41,229 nt of DNA from DATBDE01 sp045805605 (GTDB lineage Bacteria; Actinomycetota; Thermoleophilia; Solirubrobacterales; Solirubrobacteraceae), in assembly GCA_045805605.1 (NCBI GenBank), contig JBJMKX010000011.1, positions 1 to 41,229 of the forward strand, given 5' to 3'. Under the pieces are notes generated by a model. It saw only the letters and a list, made by a program, of their open reading frames with translations, was not told the DNA's origin and ran no database searches. Shown in pieces: positions 18,236-27,890 of the stretch (its first letter is position 1; each line of letters begins with the position of its first letter). The position numbers and the translations under genes are program-made.

Positions 18236-19414
18236 ATGGCGGCTGCTGCTCCCGCGTCCCCACGCGTCGCGCTGATCCACGACTTCCTGCTCGACATCCG
18301 TGGGGCGGAGCGGGTGTTCATGGCCATCTGCGAGGTCTGGCCCGACGCCGACGTGTACACGGCGGTCTATGACGAGGAGGGGACGGAGGGCCGCTTCGCG
18401 CACAGACCGATCAACACGTCGTTCCTGCAGCGGTTGCGCCCGACGGCGCGCACGTTCCGGCCGCTGCTCCCCCTCTACCCCTACGCGATCGAGTCCTTCG
18501 ACCTGCGCGGCTACGACATCGTGGTCTCGTCGTCGAGCGCCTGGGCGCACGGCGTGATCGTCCACGAGGGCGCCACCCACGTCTGCTACTGCCACAACCC
18601 GTTCCGTTACGCCTGGAACGCGCGCGACGAGACGCTGTCGGGCCGCAACGGGCTCGGCCGCGCCACCCTCTCGGTGGTGTTCAACCGCTGGCGCCAGTGG
18701 GACTGGATCGCCGCCCAGCGTGTCGACCGGTACGTGGCCAACTCGCACACGACGTCGCGGCGCATCGCCCGCTACTTCAACCGCGACGCCACCGTGCTGT
18801 ACCCGCCGGTCGAGACCGAGCGCTTCACCCCGGGCCGGGTGGCCGACTACTACCTCGTGGTCTCCGAGCTGATGCCGCACAAGCGCATCTCGGTCGCGGT
18901 GGAGGCATTTGCCCGGCTCGGGCTGCCGCTCGTAGTGGTCGGCGACGGGCCCGACGCCCGCCGGCTGCGGCGCATGGCGCCGGCCAACGTCGCGTTCGAG
19001 GGGCGGGTGAGCGACGAGCGCGCGGCGCAGCTGTTCGAGGGCTGCCGCGCGCTGGTGGTGACCGCGACCGAGGAGTTCGGCATCGCCGCCGTCGAGGCCC
19101 AGGCCGCCGGCCGGCCGGTGATCGCCTACGCCGAGGGCGGCGCGCTGGAGACGGTGATCGAGGGCGAGACCGGGACGCTGTTCCACCCCTGCCGGCCCGA
19201 GGCGCTGGCGGAGGCCGTCCGGCGCTTCGACGCCGACTCGGTCGCTCCGGAGGCCTGCATCGACAACGCGCGGCGCTTCGACGTGCGCCGTTTCCAGGCG
19301 GGGCTGCGGGAGATCGTCGAGGAGACCAGCGAGCTCGAGCGCCCGCCACGCCCGCTCTCGCGCCCGCGTGCCCGCGGCCGCCTCCGGCCGGTTTTAGTCG
19401 AACCGAGCGGCTAA
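18236..19414 (+). CDS. GT4 glycosyltransferase (mannosyltransferase-like)
   Basis: The 392 residues form a GT-B fold. The acceptor domain begins RVALIHDFLLDIRGAERVFM. CYCHNPFRYAW is near residue 120, VDRYVANSHTTSRRIARYF is the domain-linking region, and YLVVSELMPHKRISVAVEAF opens the donor domain. The Ex7E signature is in TEEFGIAAVEAQAAGRPVIA (about 278-298). It transfers a nucleotide-activated sugar in the cytoplasm, probably onto the lipid-linked glycan. ATG 18236 fits the expected N-terminus. The C-terminal 25 residues are Arg/Pro-rich, and the TAA overlaps the stop of the opposite gene. Confidence 0.92.
   Translation: MAAAAPASPRVALIHDFLLDIRGAERVFMAICEVWPDADVYTAVYDEEGTEGRFAHRPINTSFLQRLRPTARTFRPLLPLYPYAIESFDLRGYDIVVSSSSAWAHGVIVHEGATHVCYCHNPFRYAWNARDETLSGRNGLGRATLSVVFNRWRQWDWIAAQRVDRYVANSHTTSRRIARYFNRDATVLYPPVETERFTPGRVADYYLVVSELMPHKRISVAVEAFARLGLPLVVVGDGPDARRLRRMAPANVAFEGRVSDERAAQLFEGCRALVVTATEEFGIAAVEAQAAGRPVIAYAEGGALETVIEGETGTLFHPCRPEALAEAVRRFDADSVAPEACIDNARRFDVRRFQAGLREIVEETSELERPPRPLSRPRARGRLRPVLVEPSG
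19376..19395 (+). terminator. Possible intrinsic terminator at the end of the GT4 gene
   Basis: GGCCG-CCTC-CGGCC is a 5-bp stem followed closely by GGTTTT. It lies inside the last codons of the gene, just before the convergent neighbour. Confidence 0.25.
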
Positions 19415-21165
19415 CGCCGACGGCGGTGATGGCGCGCCGGCTTCGGCGGCGGCTTGCGCTCGAGCACCACGTAGAACCCGTAGCGCGCGACCGGCCGGTA
19501 CGCGCTCGTCAGGTACCGATCCAGGATCGTCACGCCGGTCGACTTGCCGGCGCGGTTGGGCTCTGGGGCGGCCGTGACCGGCGAGTCGTAGCGGATGACC
19601 ACCGGCGTGCGGGTGCGCTGGAGGTCGCCGACGATCTCGTCTTGGACCGGAGCGGTCGTCACCACCCCCGGGGCGGCGATGTCGTAGCGCGTGGGGTTGT
19701 TGCGCAGCGCGAGCACGTAGAAGAGCGGGTCGCCCGAGGTGACGAGGTCCGAGCGGCGCGTGGCGACGTAGACCGGGCGCCCGGGCGGCACGCGGGCGTC
19801 CGCCGTGCGCACCGCGCGTTCGAGCGGCCCGACCGAGCGCGGATTGGCCTGTACGCCGTCGGCGACCGACAGGTCCAGCGGAGCCGTGTCGTCCCCGAGC
19901 GCGAGGACCTTGCGGTCAAGGCCCTCGGCGATCACGTACAGGAGCGCGACCGCCGCGACCAGCGCGGGCATCAGCGCGAGCGCGCGGCGGGGGCGCGCCC
20001 CGCTGGCGCCGACAAACGGCGTCAGCCGCGGGGGCCGGCCCTCGCGGCGCTCGAGCAGGGGATCGGCGGGCTTGACCTGGCCCGGATGGCGGCCGGCGGC
20101 GCTGCGCGGGAACGGCATGGTGGCGTGGACCTTGCGCTTGCGACGCACCGGGACGCGCAGGTTGACCTGGGCGATGCCCCACGCCGCCAGCACGCACACC
20201 AGCACCGCGAGCGGGGCGGTGTGGAATTCGTCGGGACGCACGATCATGTAGTGCGTCATCCCCAACGCGAAGACGGCGGTGCCCAGCCACGCCCAGTCGT
20301 CGCGGCGGGCGCGGATGAGCAGCGCGAGCAGCGAGGCGGCCAGGCCGATCACGAGCGCCAGCGGCAGGTAGAACTGGAGCAGGTTCTCGAACGAGTCCGA
20401 CAGGAAGCCGCCCACCGACTCCGTGTTGAGGGGGCCGTCGAAGTCGATCGGGAACGGCAGCGACTGGTACTTGCCGAAGTCGATGATCGGATAGCGGACG
20501 AGCATGTCCCACGACTTGTCCAAGCCGGCGGCCGCGACGACGGGGGCAAAGAGGGCGGCGCCGGTCACGAGCGCCGAGACGGCGAAGCGCACGGCGGCGC
20601 GCACGCGCTCGGCGCCGGCGACCGGGCGGATCGCGAACGCGAGCAGGATCCCCAGCGCCAGGTAGCCCGCGAACTCCAGGCGCCAAGCCGCGCACACGCC
20701 GGCGAGGATCCCCGCCAGTACAGGGCGGCGCTCGAACAGGAGCAGCCCCCCGAGGGCAAGCGCGAGGGCGATCGGGAACGGGTGCGGCTGCGGAAGCTGG
20801 CCCATCGCCAGCGCCGCGCCCGCCCATGCGCCCAGCGAGAGCCGCGGGCCGGCCTCGCGGCGCGCCAAGGCATAGGCGAGGACGGCGACCGCGGCGTCGG
20901 TGAGGACCCGGACGATGCGCCACGAGATCAGGGACGGGCCGGCCACGCTCCAGAGGCCGCCCAGTAGGTAGGGCTGGCCCGGCGGGTAGTACCACCAGAA
21001 CTCGGAGTAGGGAACCTGGCCCTGGGCGATCCGGCGCGCCGCCTGGAGCATCAGGCCCTCGTCGTTGGGCTGGAGGCCCTTGTAGACGGTGATGGCCGAG
21101 ATCGCCGCGGCAGCGAGGTACAGCACGAGGTAGATCAGCCACCGGCTGCGCCGCCGCGCTGCCAT
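19411..21165 (-). CDS. GT39-like polytopic membrane glycosyltransferase
   Basis: The 584-residue protein has about ten hydrophobic segments in the first 400 residues, and its C-terminal 190 residues include an extracytoplasmic domain (RSDLVTSGDPLFYVLALRNN). In the first outside loop PNDEGLMLQAARRIAQGQVP carries Asp35-Glu36, the acidic pair GT-C enzymes use for catalysis. WWYYPPGQPYLLGG is the loop that follows in PMT/ArnT-like enzymes. It probably transfers a sugar from a polyprenyl-phosphate donor outside the membrane. I chose ATG 21165 because the upstream extension lacks homology. Donor and acceptor are unknown. Confidence 0.78.
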   Translation of the reverse strand: MAARRRSRWLIYLVLYLAAAAISAITVYKGLQPNDEGLMLQAARRIAQGQVPYSEFWWYYPPGQPYLLGGLWSVAGPSLISWRIVRVLTDAAVAVLAYALARREAGPRLSLGAWAGAALAMGQLPQPHPFPIALALALGGLLLFERRPVLAGILAGVCAAWRLEFAGYLALGILLAFAIRPVAGAERVRAAVRFAVSALVTGAALFAPVVAAAGLDKSWDMLVRYPIIDFGKYQSLPFPIDFDGPLNTESVGGFLSDSFENLLQFYLPLALVIGLAASLLALLIRARRDDWAWLGTAVFALGMTHYMIVRPDEFHTAPLAVLVCVLAAWGIAQVNLRVPVRRKRKVHATMPFPRSAAGRHPGQVKPADPLLERREGRPPRLTPFVGASGARPRRALALMPALVAAVALLYVIAEGLDRKVLALGDDTAPLDLSVADGVQANPRSVGPLERAVRTADARVPPGRPVYVATRRSDLVTSGDPLFYVLALRNNPTRYDIAAPGVVTTAPVQDEIVGDLQRTRTPVVIRYDSPVTAAPEPNRAGKSTGVTILDRYLTSAYRPVARYGFYVVLERKPPPKPARHHRRRR

Positions 21166-21242
21166 GACAGGGCGTGGCGCGCCGGGGGCCTGGGCGGGGC
21201 GCGAGGGAGCAGGGAGGCGGACGAGCTGCGGCAAGCCGCGCG

Positions 21243-21248
21243 TAGTCT
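21243..21248 (+). promoter_or_regulatory. -10-like TAGTCT before the GT39-like gene
   Basis: TAGTCT lies 8 nt before GTG 21257, the leaderless-type spacing seen repeatedly in this window. Confidence 0.5.
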
Positions 21249-21256
21249 GCCGCGCT

Positions 21257-22702
21257 GTGCCGACGAGCGCGAGATGGATGTTGCTTGCCGTCGCGGGCCT
21301 CGTGGGCGTGGCCCTCGCCGTCCGCATTCCAGGCCTTGATCAGAGCCTGTTCGGCGACGAGCTGTTCACCTACGACACCGCCGCCGTCGGCTCCCTGCAC
21401 GACCTCATCCACGCGGTGCGCACGACCGAGGTCTCCCCGCCGGCCTTCTTCGTCGTCGCCTGGCTGGCGCGGCGCATCGGGTCCGACGAGATCTGGCTGA
21501 GGCTTCCGTCGCTCGTTTGTGGCGTGGCGACGATCCCACTGGTGTTCGCAGTGGGGCGGCGCCTGGTGGGCTCGTGGGGGGCGCTGGTGGGGGCGGGGCT
21601 GGCGACGCTGAGCCCGTTCCTGGTCTGGTACTCGAACGAGGCGCGCGCCTACGCGCTCCTCGCCTTCTTCGTCGTCGCCTCGACCTGGGCGCTGCTATGG
21701 GCGGTGCAGCATGGCGGGTTCGGGCGCTGGGCGCTGCTGACCGTGCTCGTGGCGGCGGCCCTGCTCACCCACTACACGGCGCTGTTCGTGGTCGCGGCGC
21801 AGGCCCTGTGGGCGCTGTGGACCGCACGCGAGCGATTGGCACCGCTGCTGGCCTCGCTTGCCGCCGTCGCGCTGATCGTCGCCGCCTGGCTGCCCTTCGC
21901 GCCCGGCGACAACGGGGCCATCGCGTTCCTGGTCAAGCTCACGCCCGACACGGTGGCGCGGGAAGCGCTGCGGGCGGTGGCCGGCCAGCCGTACGTCAAG
22001 GTGGTCGACCTGCCCGGAGCCGCGGGGTGGGTCGCCCTGGGCCTGGCCGCGGCGCTGGCACTGGCGGGCGTCGCCTTCGCGGTCCTGGCCGGGCGGGCCG
22101 ATCGCGGGCTGCTGCTCGTCGCGGCGCTGGCCTTGGTGACCCCCGTCGGCCTGATCGTGTACTCGCTGTTTCGGCCCAACATCTACGTCGGGCGCAACCT
22201 GATCGCTTCGCTGCCCTACCTCTACCTGCTCGTCGGGGCGCTGCTCGTCGCGCTGCCGCGGCCACTGGCAATCGCCGGCGTGGCGCTCAGCGCGATCGGC
22301 CTCGGGATCGGGCTGGGCAAGTCGTTCGAGCAGCGCCACCAGCGGCCGGACTGGAAGGCCGTCGCCGCCTACCTCGACGGGCGGGTCATCCACGGTGACC
22401 GCGTCGTGGAGCTCGAGCTCTTCCCCGTGCCGAATGCGGCTGGACGCCAACCGGTGAACCTGCGCGCCCTCCAGGTCCAGCTGCCGCGGTCGATCCGCAC
22501 CATCTCGGTGCCGGGCGGGGACGCGCGGCGCCTGGCCCGGGCCGGAGGGGACCATCGGGCGATGTGGGTGGTCGGCCAGCAGGTGCTGGGGTTCCCCGAT
22601 GCGCCGCCGCCGCCGCCGATCGCCGGCGGCTACGTGCTGACCTCGAGGCGGACGTTCGATGGCCTCGCGCCGATCGCGGTATACGGGTACGAGCGCCGGT
22701 GA
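21257..22702 (+). CDS. GT39-family membrane mannosyltransferase-like protein
   Basis: This is a 481-residue polytopic protein of the PMT_2/GT39 kind. Signatures are LDQSLFGDELFTYDTAAVGS with the catalytic-type Asp34-Glu35, TEVSPPAFFVVAWLARRIGS, LRLPSLVCGVATIPLVFAVG, and WYSNEARAYALLAFF. The C-terminal 100 residues form a soluble outside domain ending VYGYERR. It is expected to use a polyprenyl-phospho-sugar donor on the outer face. Start GTG 21257 gives a normal N-terminus and follows a leaderless promoter. It is divergent from the preceding GT39-like gene, which may share its substrate pathway. Confidence 0.88.
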   Translation: MPTSARWMLLAVAGLVGVALAVRIPGLDQSLFGDELFTYDTAAVGSLHDLIHAVRTTEVSPPAFFVVAWLARRIGSDEIWLRLPSLVCGVATIPLVFAVGRRLVGSWGALVGAGLATLSPFLVWYSNEARAYALLAFFVVASTWALLWAVQHGGFGRWALLTVLVAAALLTHYTALFVVAAQALWALWTARERLAPLLASLAAVALIVAAWLPFAPGDNGAIAFLVKLTPDTVAREALRAVAGQPYVKVVDLPGAAGWVALGLAAALALAGVAFAVLAGRADRGLLLVAALALVTPVGLIVYSLFRPNIYVGRNLIASLPYLYLLVGALLVALPRPLAIAGVALSAIGLGIGLGKSFEQRHQRPDWKAVAAYLDGRVIHGDRVVELELFPVPNAAGRQPVNLRALQVQLPRSIRTISVPGGDARRLARAGGDHRAMWVVGQQVLGFPDAPPPPPIAGGYVLTSRRTFDGLAPIAVYGYERR

Positions 22703-22717
22703 GCCGCCTGCGAGCGG

Positions 22718-23428
22718 TCAGGGCTGCGCGCCGCCCGCACGCCCTTCCCACCACCACGTCCACCCGAACCCCGCCGAGCGAAAGCCCAGCGCCCGGTAGA
22801 GCGCCTCGCCGGCGCCCGTGGCGTTGAGCACCACGAGCGGCGCTTGCGCCGCTCGGATCGCCGCCAGGGTCAGCGCGGTACCCAGCCCGCGGCGGCGGAA
22901 CCGGGGGCGGACGTCGACGTCGTAGACCCCGGCGCATTCGCCGACCCGGTGCGACCACGCGTGGCCCGCGTAGACGCCGTCGAGGCGGGCCGCCGCGTGC
23001 CAGAACCGAGGCTCCCGCGCCAGGCCGAGCAGCGCCTGGCCGTAGGCGTCGTACTCGGGCACGGCCTCGACGGTCGCCACCCGTTGGTCTTCGGTGGCAA
23101 TCGGCAGCTTCGACGCCTCGATCGACATCCAGTGCGGCCGCCAGCCCTCCTCGAAGCCGCGCGCGACCAGCCGCGCGCGCAGCCCGTCGACCGGCGCGAG
23201 GCCCGTCGCCCATACTCCGATGCGCCGCACGTCACGCGCGCGGCCCCAGTCGAGCAGCGCGTCGAACGAGGCTCCCGAAGCGCGCCAGGGGAAGAGCACG
23301 GTCGCATCGCCGCCGTGCTCCACGACCCGCAGCGGCCCGACCCGATGCACGCCGCCGCCCTGGACCCGCGCCACGCTCGCCATCCAGCTCGCCTGGTTGC
23401 GCGCGGCGGCCCGAACAATGCGCTCCAC
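22718..23428 (-). CDS. GNAT-family N-acetyltransferase
   Basis: The 236 residues end in a GNAT acetyl-CoA-binding fold. VYDVDVRPRFRRRGLGTALT contains the RxxGxG/A pyrophosphate loop (about residue 176), and GAGEALYRALGFRSAGFGWT is motif B. The N-terminal half looks like a second, degenerate GNAT-type domain without a clear CoA loop. GTG 23428 overlaps the TAG of the upstream membrane gene (TAGTG), so translation is coupled. It may acetylate an amino-sugar or a protein; the substrate cannot be read from the sequence. Confidence 0.8.
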   Translation of the reverse strand: MERIVRAAARNQASWMASVARVQGGGVHRVGPLRVVEHGGDATVLFPWRASGASFDALLDWGRARDVRRIGVWATGLAPVDGLRARLVARGFEEGWRPHWMSIEASKLPIATEDQRVATVEAVPEYDAYGQALLGLAREPRFWHAAARLDGVYAGHAWSHRVGECAGVYDVDVRPRFRRRGLGTALTLAAIRAAQAPLVVLNATGAGEALYRALGFRSAGFGWTWWWEGRAGGAQP

Positions 23429-25092
23429 TACTGGTCCGGCCGCCCCGCCACCCTCGCCATGGCCGGCCGGAACCGCAGCTCGTACACCGTCGCGCACCCG
23501 AACCGCGTCACCCGGGCCAGGAGCGGCCGCAGCTCGGGCTGCAGGTTCGCCAGGCCAGGCCGGCAGTCCTCGAACAGCCAGCGGGCGTTGGTCGAGCGCA
23601 CGAAGGCCCGCGCCGCCGCGCCGCGCAGCCGGCCCTCGAACAGCCCGTCGGCCAGGCGCTGGCGCTCCTTCCAGTGCGGCGTCCACGAGAACGGGCCGAT
23701 GTAGCTCTCGCGCCCCGTGCGGTACGGGAGCATGTAGCCCGCGTACGTGGGCCCGAGGACGCCACCGGGCCGCGGGTCGGACTCGAGCGACTTCAGCGCC
23801 CGCACCTCGTCGGGGAACACGAAGAAGGGGTCACCGGCGGTGTGGATCGAGTTCGCCGAGACCTCGACCTTGTGCACGAAGCCGGGCACGGTCATGACGG
23901 CGAGCGCCCCGGCGACGACCCACGCGTTCGGCCGCGGCCACACCGAGACGACGCCCTGCACCGCGAGGATCCCGAGCGGCACAGCGAGGCCCTGGAAGGC
24001 GTGGTAGGGGAACGTGCCCAGCGGCGCGAGGTAGACGACGAGCGCGGCGAGCGGCCACACGCGCACGGCGACGTCCTGCCACGTGGGGGTGGCTTTGCGA
24101 TACGCGAGCACCGCCGGCGCCGCCAGCGGCCCCACCGTCAACAGCATCGCCCACCATGGCCACTTCCACTCCGCCTGCGCGCCGGCGGCATTCGACTTGC
24201 CGGCGAGCTCCCAGGAGGGATCGAGATGGCCGAGCGCGAGGTAGTAGGCGGCGGGCAGCCCGACGGCGACGAGCACGATGAGCAGCGGCCACGCCGGGCG
24301 CTCGCGCGACCGCAGCCAGCGCCACCCCTCCACGCCCATCACGATCAGCGCCAGCGTCGCCCCCTGCCACGGCTGCAGCCAGCACACGATCAGCGCGCCG
24401 AACGCCGACCACGCCAGCAGCCCCAGGCGGCGCGTGCGCCGCCAGCGCTCGACCCCCAGCAGCACGAGCGGCACCGTGAACACGGCGATCGCCGTCATCA
24501 GGTAGCCCCAGAGGTACTGGCCGCTCCACATCTCCCCGGAGATGAAGTCGAAGCTGTACTCGCGCGGCTTGCCGCCCCAGCCCGACCACGCCACCAGCGC
24601 CGAGGCGGGCATCACCGCGAACAGCGCGAGCACCAGGCCCGCATGGCGCTGGCCGCCGGGTGAGAGAAGGCGCCGAACGTACTTGAGGGCTCCGATGAAG
24701 GTCACGGCAATCGCCACCGGCTTCCAGAGCCCGATGAACGAGGCCGGGATCGAGAGGCCGGTGACGTCGTGGACGGCGCCGCTGATCAGGAACCCGGGGT
24801 GCAGGAAGACCCGGTCACCGGGCGCGAGGTCGAAGGGGTTGCCGATGAGGACGTGGTTGGACGCCTCGCGGATCCAGGCGAAGTACTGCAGCTGATCGGA
24901 GGCGAGCAGGCCGTCGGCCCCCGACAGCGGCCGCCCCTTGGTCAGCAACGCCGCAAGGACGAAGAACGCCTGCGCGATCAGCACGAGCAGGCACGCCAGC
25001 TCGAACGGGTCCAGCCCGACCCGCCGCGCAAGCGCCTCCGCCCGGCGCCTGATCGCGGGCGACGGCGCGGCCGTTTCCGTGACGGCGCTCAT
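23428..25092 (-). CDS. GT-C-like polytopic membrane protein, paralog A
   Basis: This is a 554-residue protein with about 9-11 membrane segments. I do not recognise a named family. It is clearly paralogous to the gene at 29681-31312: both share GLDxFE then TM1, GADG followed by DxLQYxxWxRxA, FLHPGxLxxG, KPVAIA, GExWxGxYLWGYL, WLQPWQGAT, GTFPYHAxQGL, a YTGREsYIGPFSWTPHW-like outside loop, and GCATVYEL at the end. Acidic Asp60 and Asp66 in the first outside loop and the overall plan resemble GT-C glycosyltransferases. It is coupled to the GNAT gene. A role in glycan elaboration is inference. Confidence 0.72.
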   Translation of the reverse strand: MSAVTETAAPSPAIRRRAEALARRVGLDPFELACLLVLIAQAFFVLAALLTKGRPLSGADGLLASDQLQYFAWIREASNHVLIGNPFDLAPGDRVFLHPGFLISGAVHDVTGLSIPASFIGLWKPVAIAVTFIGALKYVRRLLSPGGQRHAGLVLALFAVMPASALVAWSGWGGKPREYSFDFISGEMWSGQYLWGYLMTAIAVFTVPLVLLGVERWRRTRRLGLLAWSAFGALIVCWLQPWQGATLALIVMGVEGWRWLRSRERPAWPLLIVLVAVGLPAAYYLALGHLDPSWELAGKSNAAGAQAEWKWPWWAMLLTVGPLAAPAVLAYRKATPTWQDVAVRVWPLAALVVYLAPLGTFPYHAFQGLAVPLGILAVQGVVSVWPRPNAWVVAGALAVMTVPGFVHKVEVSANSIHTAGDPFFVFPDEVRALKSLESDPRPGGVLGPTYAGYMLPYRTGRESYIGPFSWTPHWKERQRLADGLFEGRLRGAAARAFVRSTNARWLFEDCRPGLANLQPELRPLLARVTRFGCATVYELRFRPAMARVAGRPDQ

Positions 25093-25102
25093 GCGAGCGG
25101 TG

Positions 25103-25108
25103 ACTCTA
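25103..25108 (-). promoter_or_regulatory. -10-like TAGAGT of paralog A
   Basis: TAGAGT on the minus strand lies 10 nt before ATG 25092. Confidence 0.45.
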
Positions 25109-25110
25109 GC

Positions 25111-25124
25111 CCGGTCAGGACCGG
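25111..25124. terminator. Perfect 6-bp inverted repeat at the end of the GT4 operon
   Basis: CCGGTC-AG-GACCGG overlaps the stop codon of the upstream GT4 gene and directly precedes the -10-like hexamer of paralog A. It may separate the two transcription units; the 2-nt loop and lack of a T-run make this weak. Confidence 0.3.
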
Positions 25125-26467
25125 CGGGCCGCCCGCGATAGCAGGCGACCCGCCTTCCTGACCAGCTCGGCCGCGCCGTAGCGCTCGACGACCTCGGGGA
25201 TCATCGGCGGGTACTGCGCCGCCGTCAGCGCGGCGATGAGGGCGCGGCGCGGCTCGCGCCGCGCGCGCGGATCGGCACAGAAGCGCTCCAGCGGCTCGAC
25301 CGCCTCGGCCCACGTCAGCGACGGCCGCAGCTCGGCGATGCGGTCGGCCGCCGCCTGCCACGCATCGCCGTCTGAGAGGAGCGCCCGGCAGGCTGTCGCG
25401 AACGCCTCGGGGTCCTCCGGTGGCGCGGTCCGCCCGAGGCCGCGCCGCTCGACGAGGTCGGCCAGCGCGTCGCCCGTCGTCGCGACGACCGGCCGCCCCG
25501 CCCACAGGTAGTCGAGCACGCGCGTCCGGAACGAGAACCGGGCCTCGAGATGGTCGTGGTGGGCCGAGACGCCGAGGTCGGCCTCGAGCAGCCACGCCGC
25601 GCGTTGCTCGTAGGGCACCCAGTCGTGGTTGACATGGACCCGCGAGCCGAGCAGGCCGAGCGCTTCCGCGTGCGCCAGGGCGGCCGGTGTGCCCGAGATG
25701 GCATCCACGGGCTCGAGCCCCGGACGCTCGATCCCCTGGAAGACGAGATGGACCGGCGGGTCGAGGTCGCGCAGCCGGCCGACCGCCTCGATGCACGTGA
25801 CCGCGTCGAGCCAGTTCCAGATCCCGCCGCCCCACAGCAGCACCCGGTCGTCGGGCCCGATCCCCGGCCACGCGCCCTTGAGAATCGGCCCGTCGGCGGG
25901 CCGGGGGGCCTCGGCCGGCAGCCCGAACGGCATGACGTCGATCAGCGAGCGCAGGCTCGGGTCGGTGCGGTAGCGGTCGAGGTCGATGAGCCCGTGCAGC
26001 GCGAGGCCGCCGAGCCACAGGTCGCGCTGCTTCTCGGACGCGCACACGATGAAGTCCGCCGCCGCGCACATCGCGAGCGTCGTCAGCCGCGCGAGCGCCT
26101 GCGCGCGCCGCTGGGCGGCGCGCGAGCGGTCGCGCACCGCCTCGAGCACCTCCATCGGACGCGGGTTGTAGAGGTCGGCCACGAGCCGCACCGGCAGGCG
26201 GCGCACGTGCCGCAGGAGCTGGGCCGGGAGCTCCTGGGCGACGAGCACGTCATGCTCGCGCGCCGCGCCGAGGAGGGCGTCGAAGTCGGCGAACCCGGCC
26301 TCGAGCAGCGTCACGCGCGGGTCCGCGAGCTCGCTGGGGGCGGGAGCAGCCAGGGTCGCGGCATGGCCGGCGGCGGCCAGGGCGCGCGCGACCTCCAACG
26401 CCCGGATCGCGGGCCCGGCCATGCGCGCGCCCACCGGCTCGGAGGAGAGGACCAGGACACGACTCAT
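25115..26467 (-). CDS. GT4-type glycosyltransferase
   Basis: The 450 residues form a GT-B fold. The N-terminus VLVLSSEPVGARMAGPAIRA is the first strand and acceptor loop. RLVADLYNPRPMEVLEAV and AADFIVCASEKQRDLWLGGL lie in the middle, and VLLWGGGIWNWLDAVTCIEA opens the donor domain. SFRTRVLDYLWAGRPVVATT stands where the Ex7E motif normally lies, with Asp in place of the second Glu. The sugar is unknown. ATG 26467 overlaps the flippase stop (ATGA). It is the third gene of the methyltransferase-flippase-GT operon. Confidence 0.87.
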   Translation of the reverse strand: MSRVLVLSSEPVGARMAGPAIRALEVARALAAAGHAATLAAPAPSELADPRVTLLEAGFADFDALLGAAREHDVLVAQELPAQLLRHVRRLPVRLVADLYNPRPMEVLEAVRDRSRAAQRRAQALARLTTLAMCAAADFIVCASEKQRDLWLGGLALHGLIDLDRYRTDPSLRSLIDVMPFGLPAEAPRPADGPILKGAWPGIGPDDRVLLWGGGIWNWLDAVTCIEAVGRLRDLDPPVHLVFQGIERPGLEPVDAISGTPAALAHAEALGLLGSRVHVNHDWVPYEQRAAWLLEADLGVSAHHDHLEARFSFRTRVLDYLWAGRPVVATTGDALADLVERRGLGRTAPPEDPEAFATACRALLSDGDAWQAAADRIAELRPSLTWAEAVEPLERFCADPRARREPRRALIAALTAAQYPPMIPEVVERYGAAELVRKAGRLLSRAARRS

Positions 26468-27882
26468 GCCCGCAGCCTCGCGATCAGCTGCCGGTCGACG
26501 CCGCCGACGGCGTACAGGACGACCCCGTAGACCACCGCTCCCAGCGCCACGAGCGGGACGACCGGGCCGTCGCGCAGCGGGAACAGCGCCGCCGCCATCA
26601 CCAGCGCCGCCAGCAGCGCCTTGCCGGCGCCCACCAGCGACGGGAAGAAATGGTAGTGCGTCCGCATCAGCATCCAAGCGCCGCCGAAGATGACGACCTC
26701 GCAGCCGAGGGTCACGGCCGCGGCGGCCACGATCCCCTCGCTCGGGACGAGCGCGAAGTTCAGGCCGAGGTTGAGCACGAGGCTCACGACGTTCAGCCAC
26801 AGCGCGTCCCGCTGGCGGTTTTTCGCGATCAGCGCGTAGCCGAACAGCCCGTTGACGTAGGCCAGCGCGCCCGCCGGCAGCAGCAGTCGCAGTGGCTCGG
26901 CAGAGTCGGCGAACCCCGACCCGCCCGCGAGCTCGACGATCCCCGGCGCAAGCACGATGCCGCCCGCGGCAAGCGGCAGCCCGATCGACCAGAACACGTC
27001 GCTGGCGGACTGCAGCAGGCGCCGCGCCCGCGCCTCGTTCTCCTCCACGTAGCGGGAGAGCAGCGGGAAGACCGAGGTCATGATCACGGCCGGAAACAGG
27101 GCCACGAGCTCGTAGACGCGCCAGGCGAGCGCGTAGAGCCCCACCTCGCGGTCGGAGCGGTAGAGGGAGATGATCAGCGTGTCGGCGCGGAAGTAGATCT
27201 GGTTGATCGTCAGCGCGATCCCCAGCGGCAGGGCGGAGACGATCAGCATGCGCCACACCGCCGGCTCGGCGGCGAATCGGATCGCCTGAAGCGGCCGCAC
27301 GAGCGTGGCGGTCAGGCCCAGCGTCACCGCCGCGCCGACGGCGGCGGAGGCGACCACCGCGTAGAAGCCCCAGTCGGCAACGACCACGACGCCCACGGCG
27401 GCCAGCGCCGCCGCGCGTCCCACCACGTCGGCGATCACCGCCCGCTCCATCCGCAGCCGCGCCGTAAAGACGGTGACGAGCGAGGTCGAGAGCAGCCCGA
27501 GCACGAACGGCACGGCGGCGATGAGGATCGCCACGCGCACCTGCGGCGTGTAGGGCAGCAGCAGCGAGACACCCAGCGCCAGAGCGACGACCACCAGCGA
27601 CACCAGCGCGCGCAGCGTCATGGCGTTGCCGACCAGCCGCGACGTCTGCTCGGGCCGCTTGGAGATCTCGCGCACGACGATGGTGAACAGCCCGACGTCG
27701 GCGAGCACCCCGAAGAGCTGGATATAGGAAAGGGCAAGCGCGTAGCGGCCGTACGACGACGGCCCGAGGTAGCGGGTGATGAGGACGATCGAGACCGCCG
27801 CCAGGGCGAGGATCACCGCCCGCCCCGCGACCTGGGCTGCCGTGTTGGCCGCCACCCTCCGACCCAGGCGGCGGCCCTCCAC
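26464..27882 (-). CDS. Oligosaccharide flippase (Wzx/PST type) 1
   Basis: This is a 472-residue, 12-14-segment MOP-superfamily flippase that moves lipid-linked oligosaccharide to the outer face. The N-terminus VAANTAAQVAGRAVILALAA, the strongly conserved RYLGPSSYGRYALALSYIQL, ADVGLFTIVVREISKRPEQ, ALPLGIALTINQIYFRADT and AWRVYELVALFPAVIMTSVF are typical. I chose GTG 27882, 8 nt after the methyltransferase stop; a later GTG near 27855 is possible. A second, different flippase is encoded at 34757-36073. Confidence 0.88.
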   Translation of the reverse strand: MEGRRLGRRVAANTAAQVAGRAVILALAAVSIVLITRYLGPSSYGRYALALSYIQLFGVLADVGLFTIVVREISKRPEQTSRLVGNAMTLRALVSLVVVALALGVSLLLPYTPQVRVAILIAAVPFVLGLLSTSLVTVFTARLRMERAVIADVVGRAAALAAVGVVVVADWGFYAVVASAAVGAAVTLGLTATLVRPLQAIRFAAEPAVWRMLIVSALPLGIALTINQIYFRADTLIISLYRSDREVGLYALAWRVYELVALFPAVIMTSVFPLLSRYVEENEARARRLLQSASDVFWSIGLPLAAGGIVLAPGIVELAGGSGFADSAEPLRLLLPAGALAYVNGLFGYALIAKNRQRDALWLNVVSLVLNLGLNFALVPSEGIVAAAAVTLGCEVVIFGGAWMLMRTHYHFFPSLVGAGKALLAALVMAAALFPLRDGPVVPLVALGAVVYGVVLYAVGGVDRQLIARLRA

Positions 27883-27890
27883 GCCGGTGC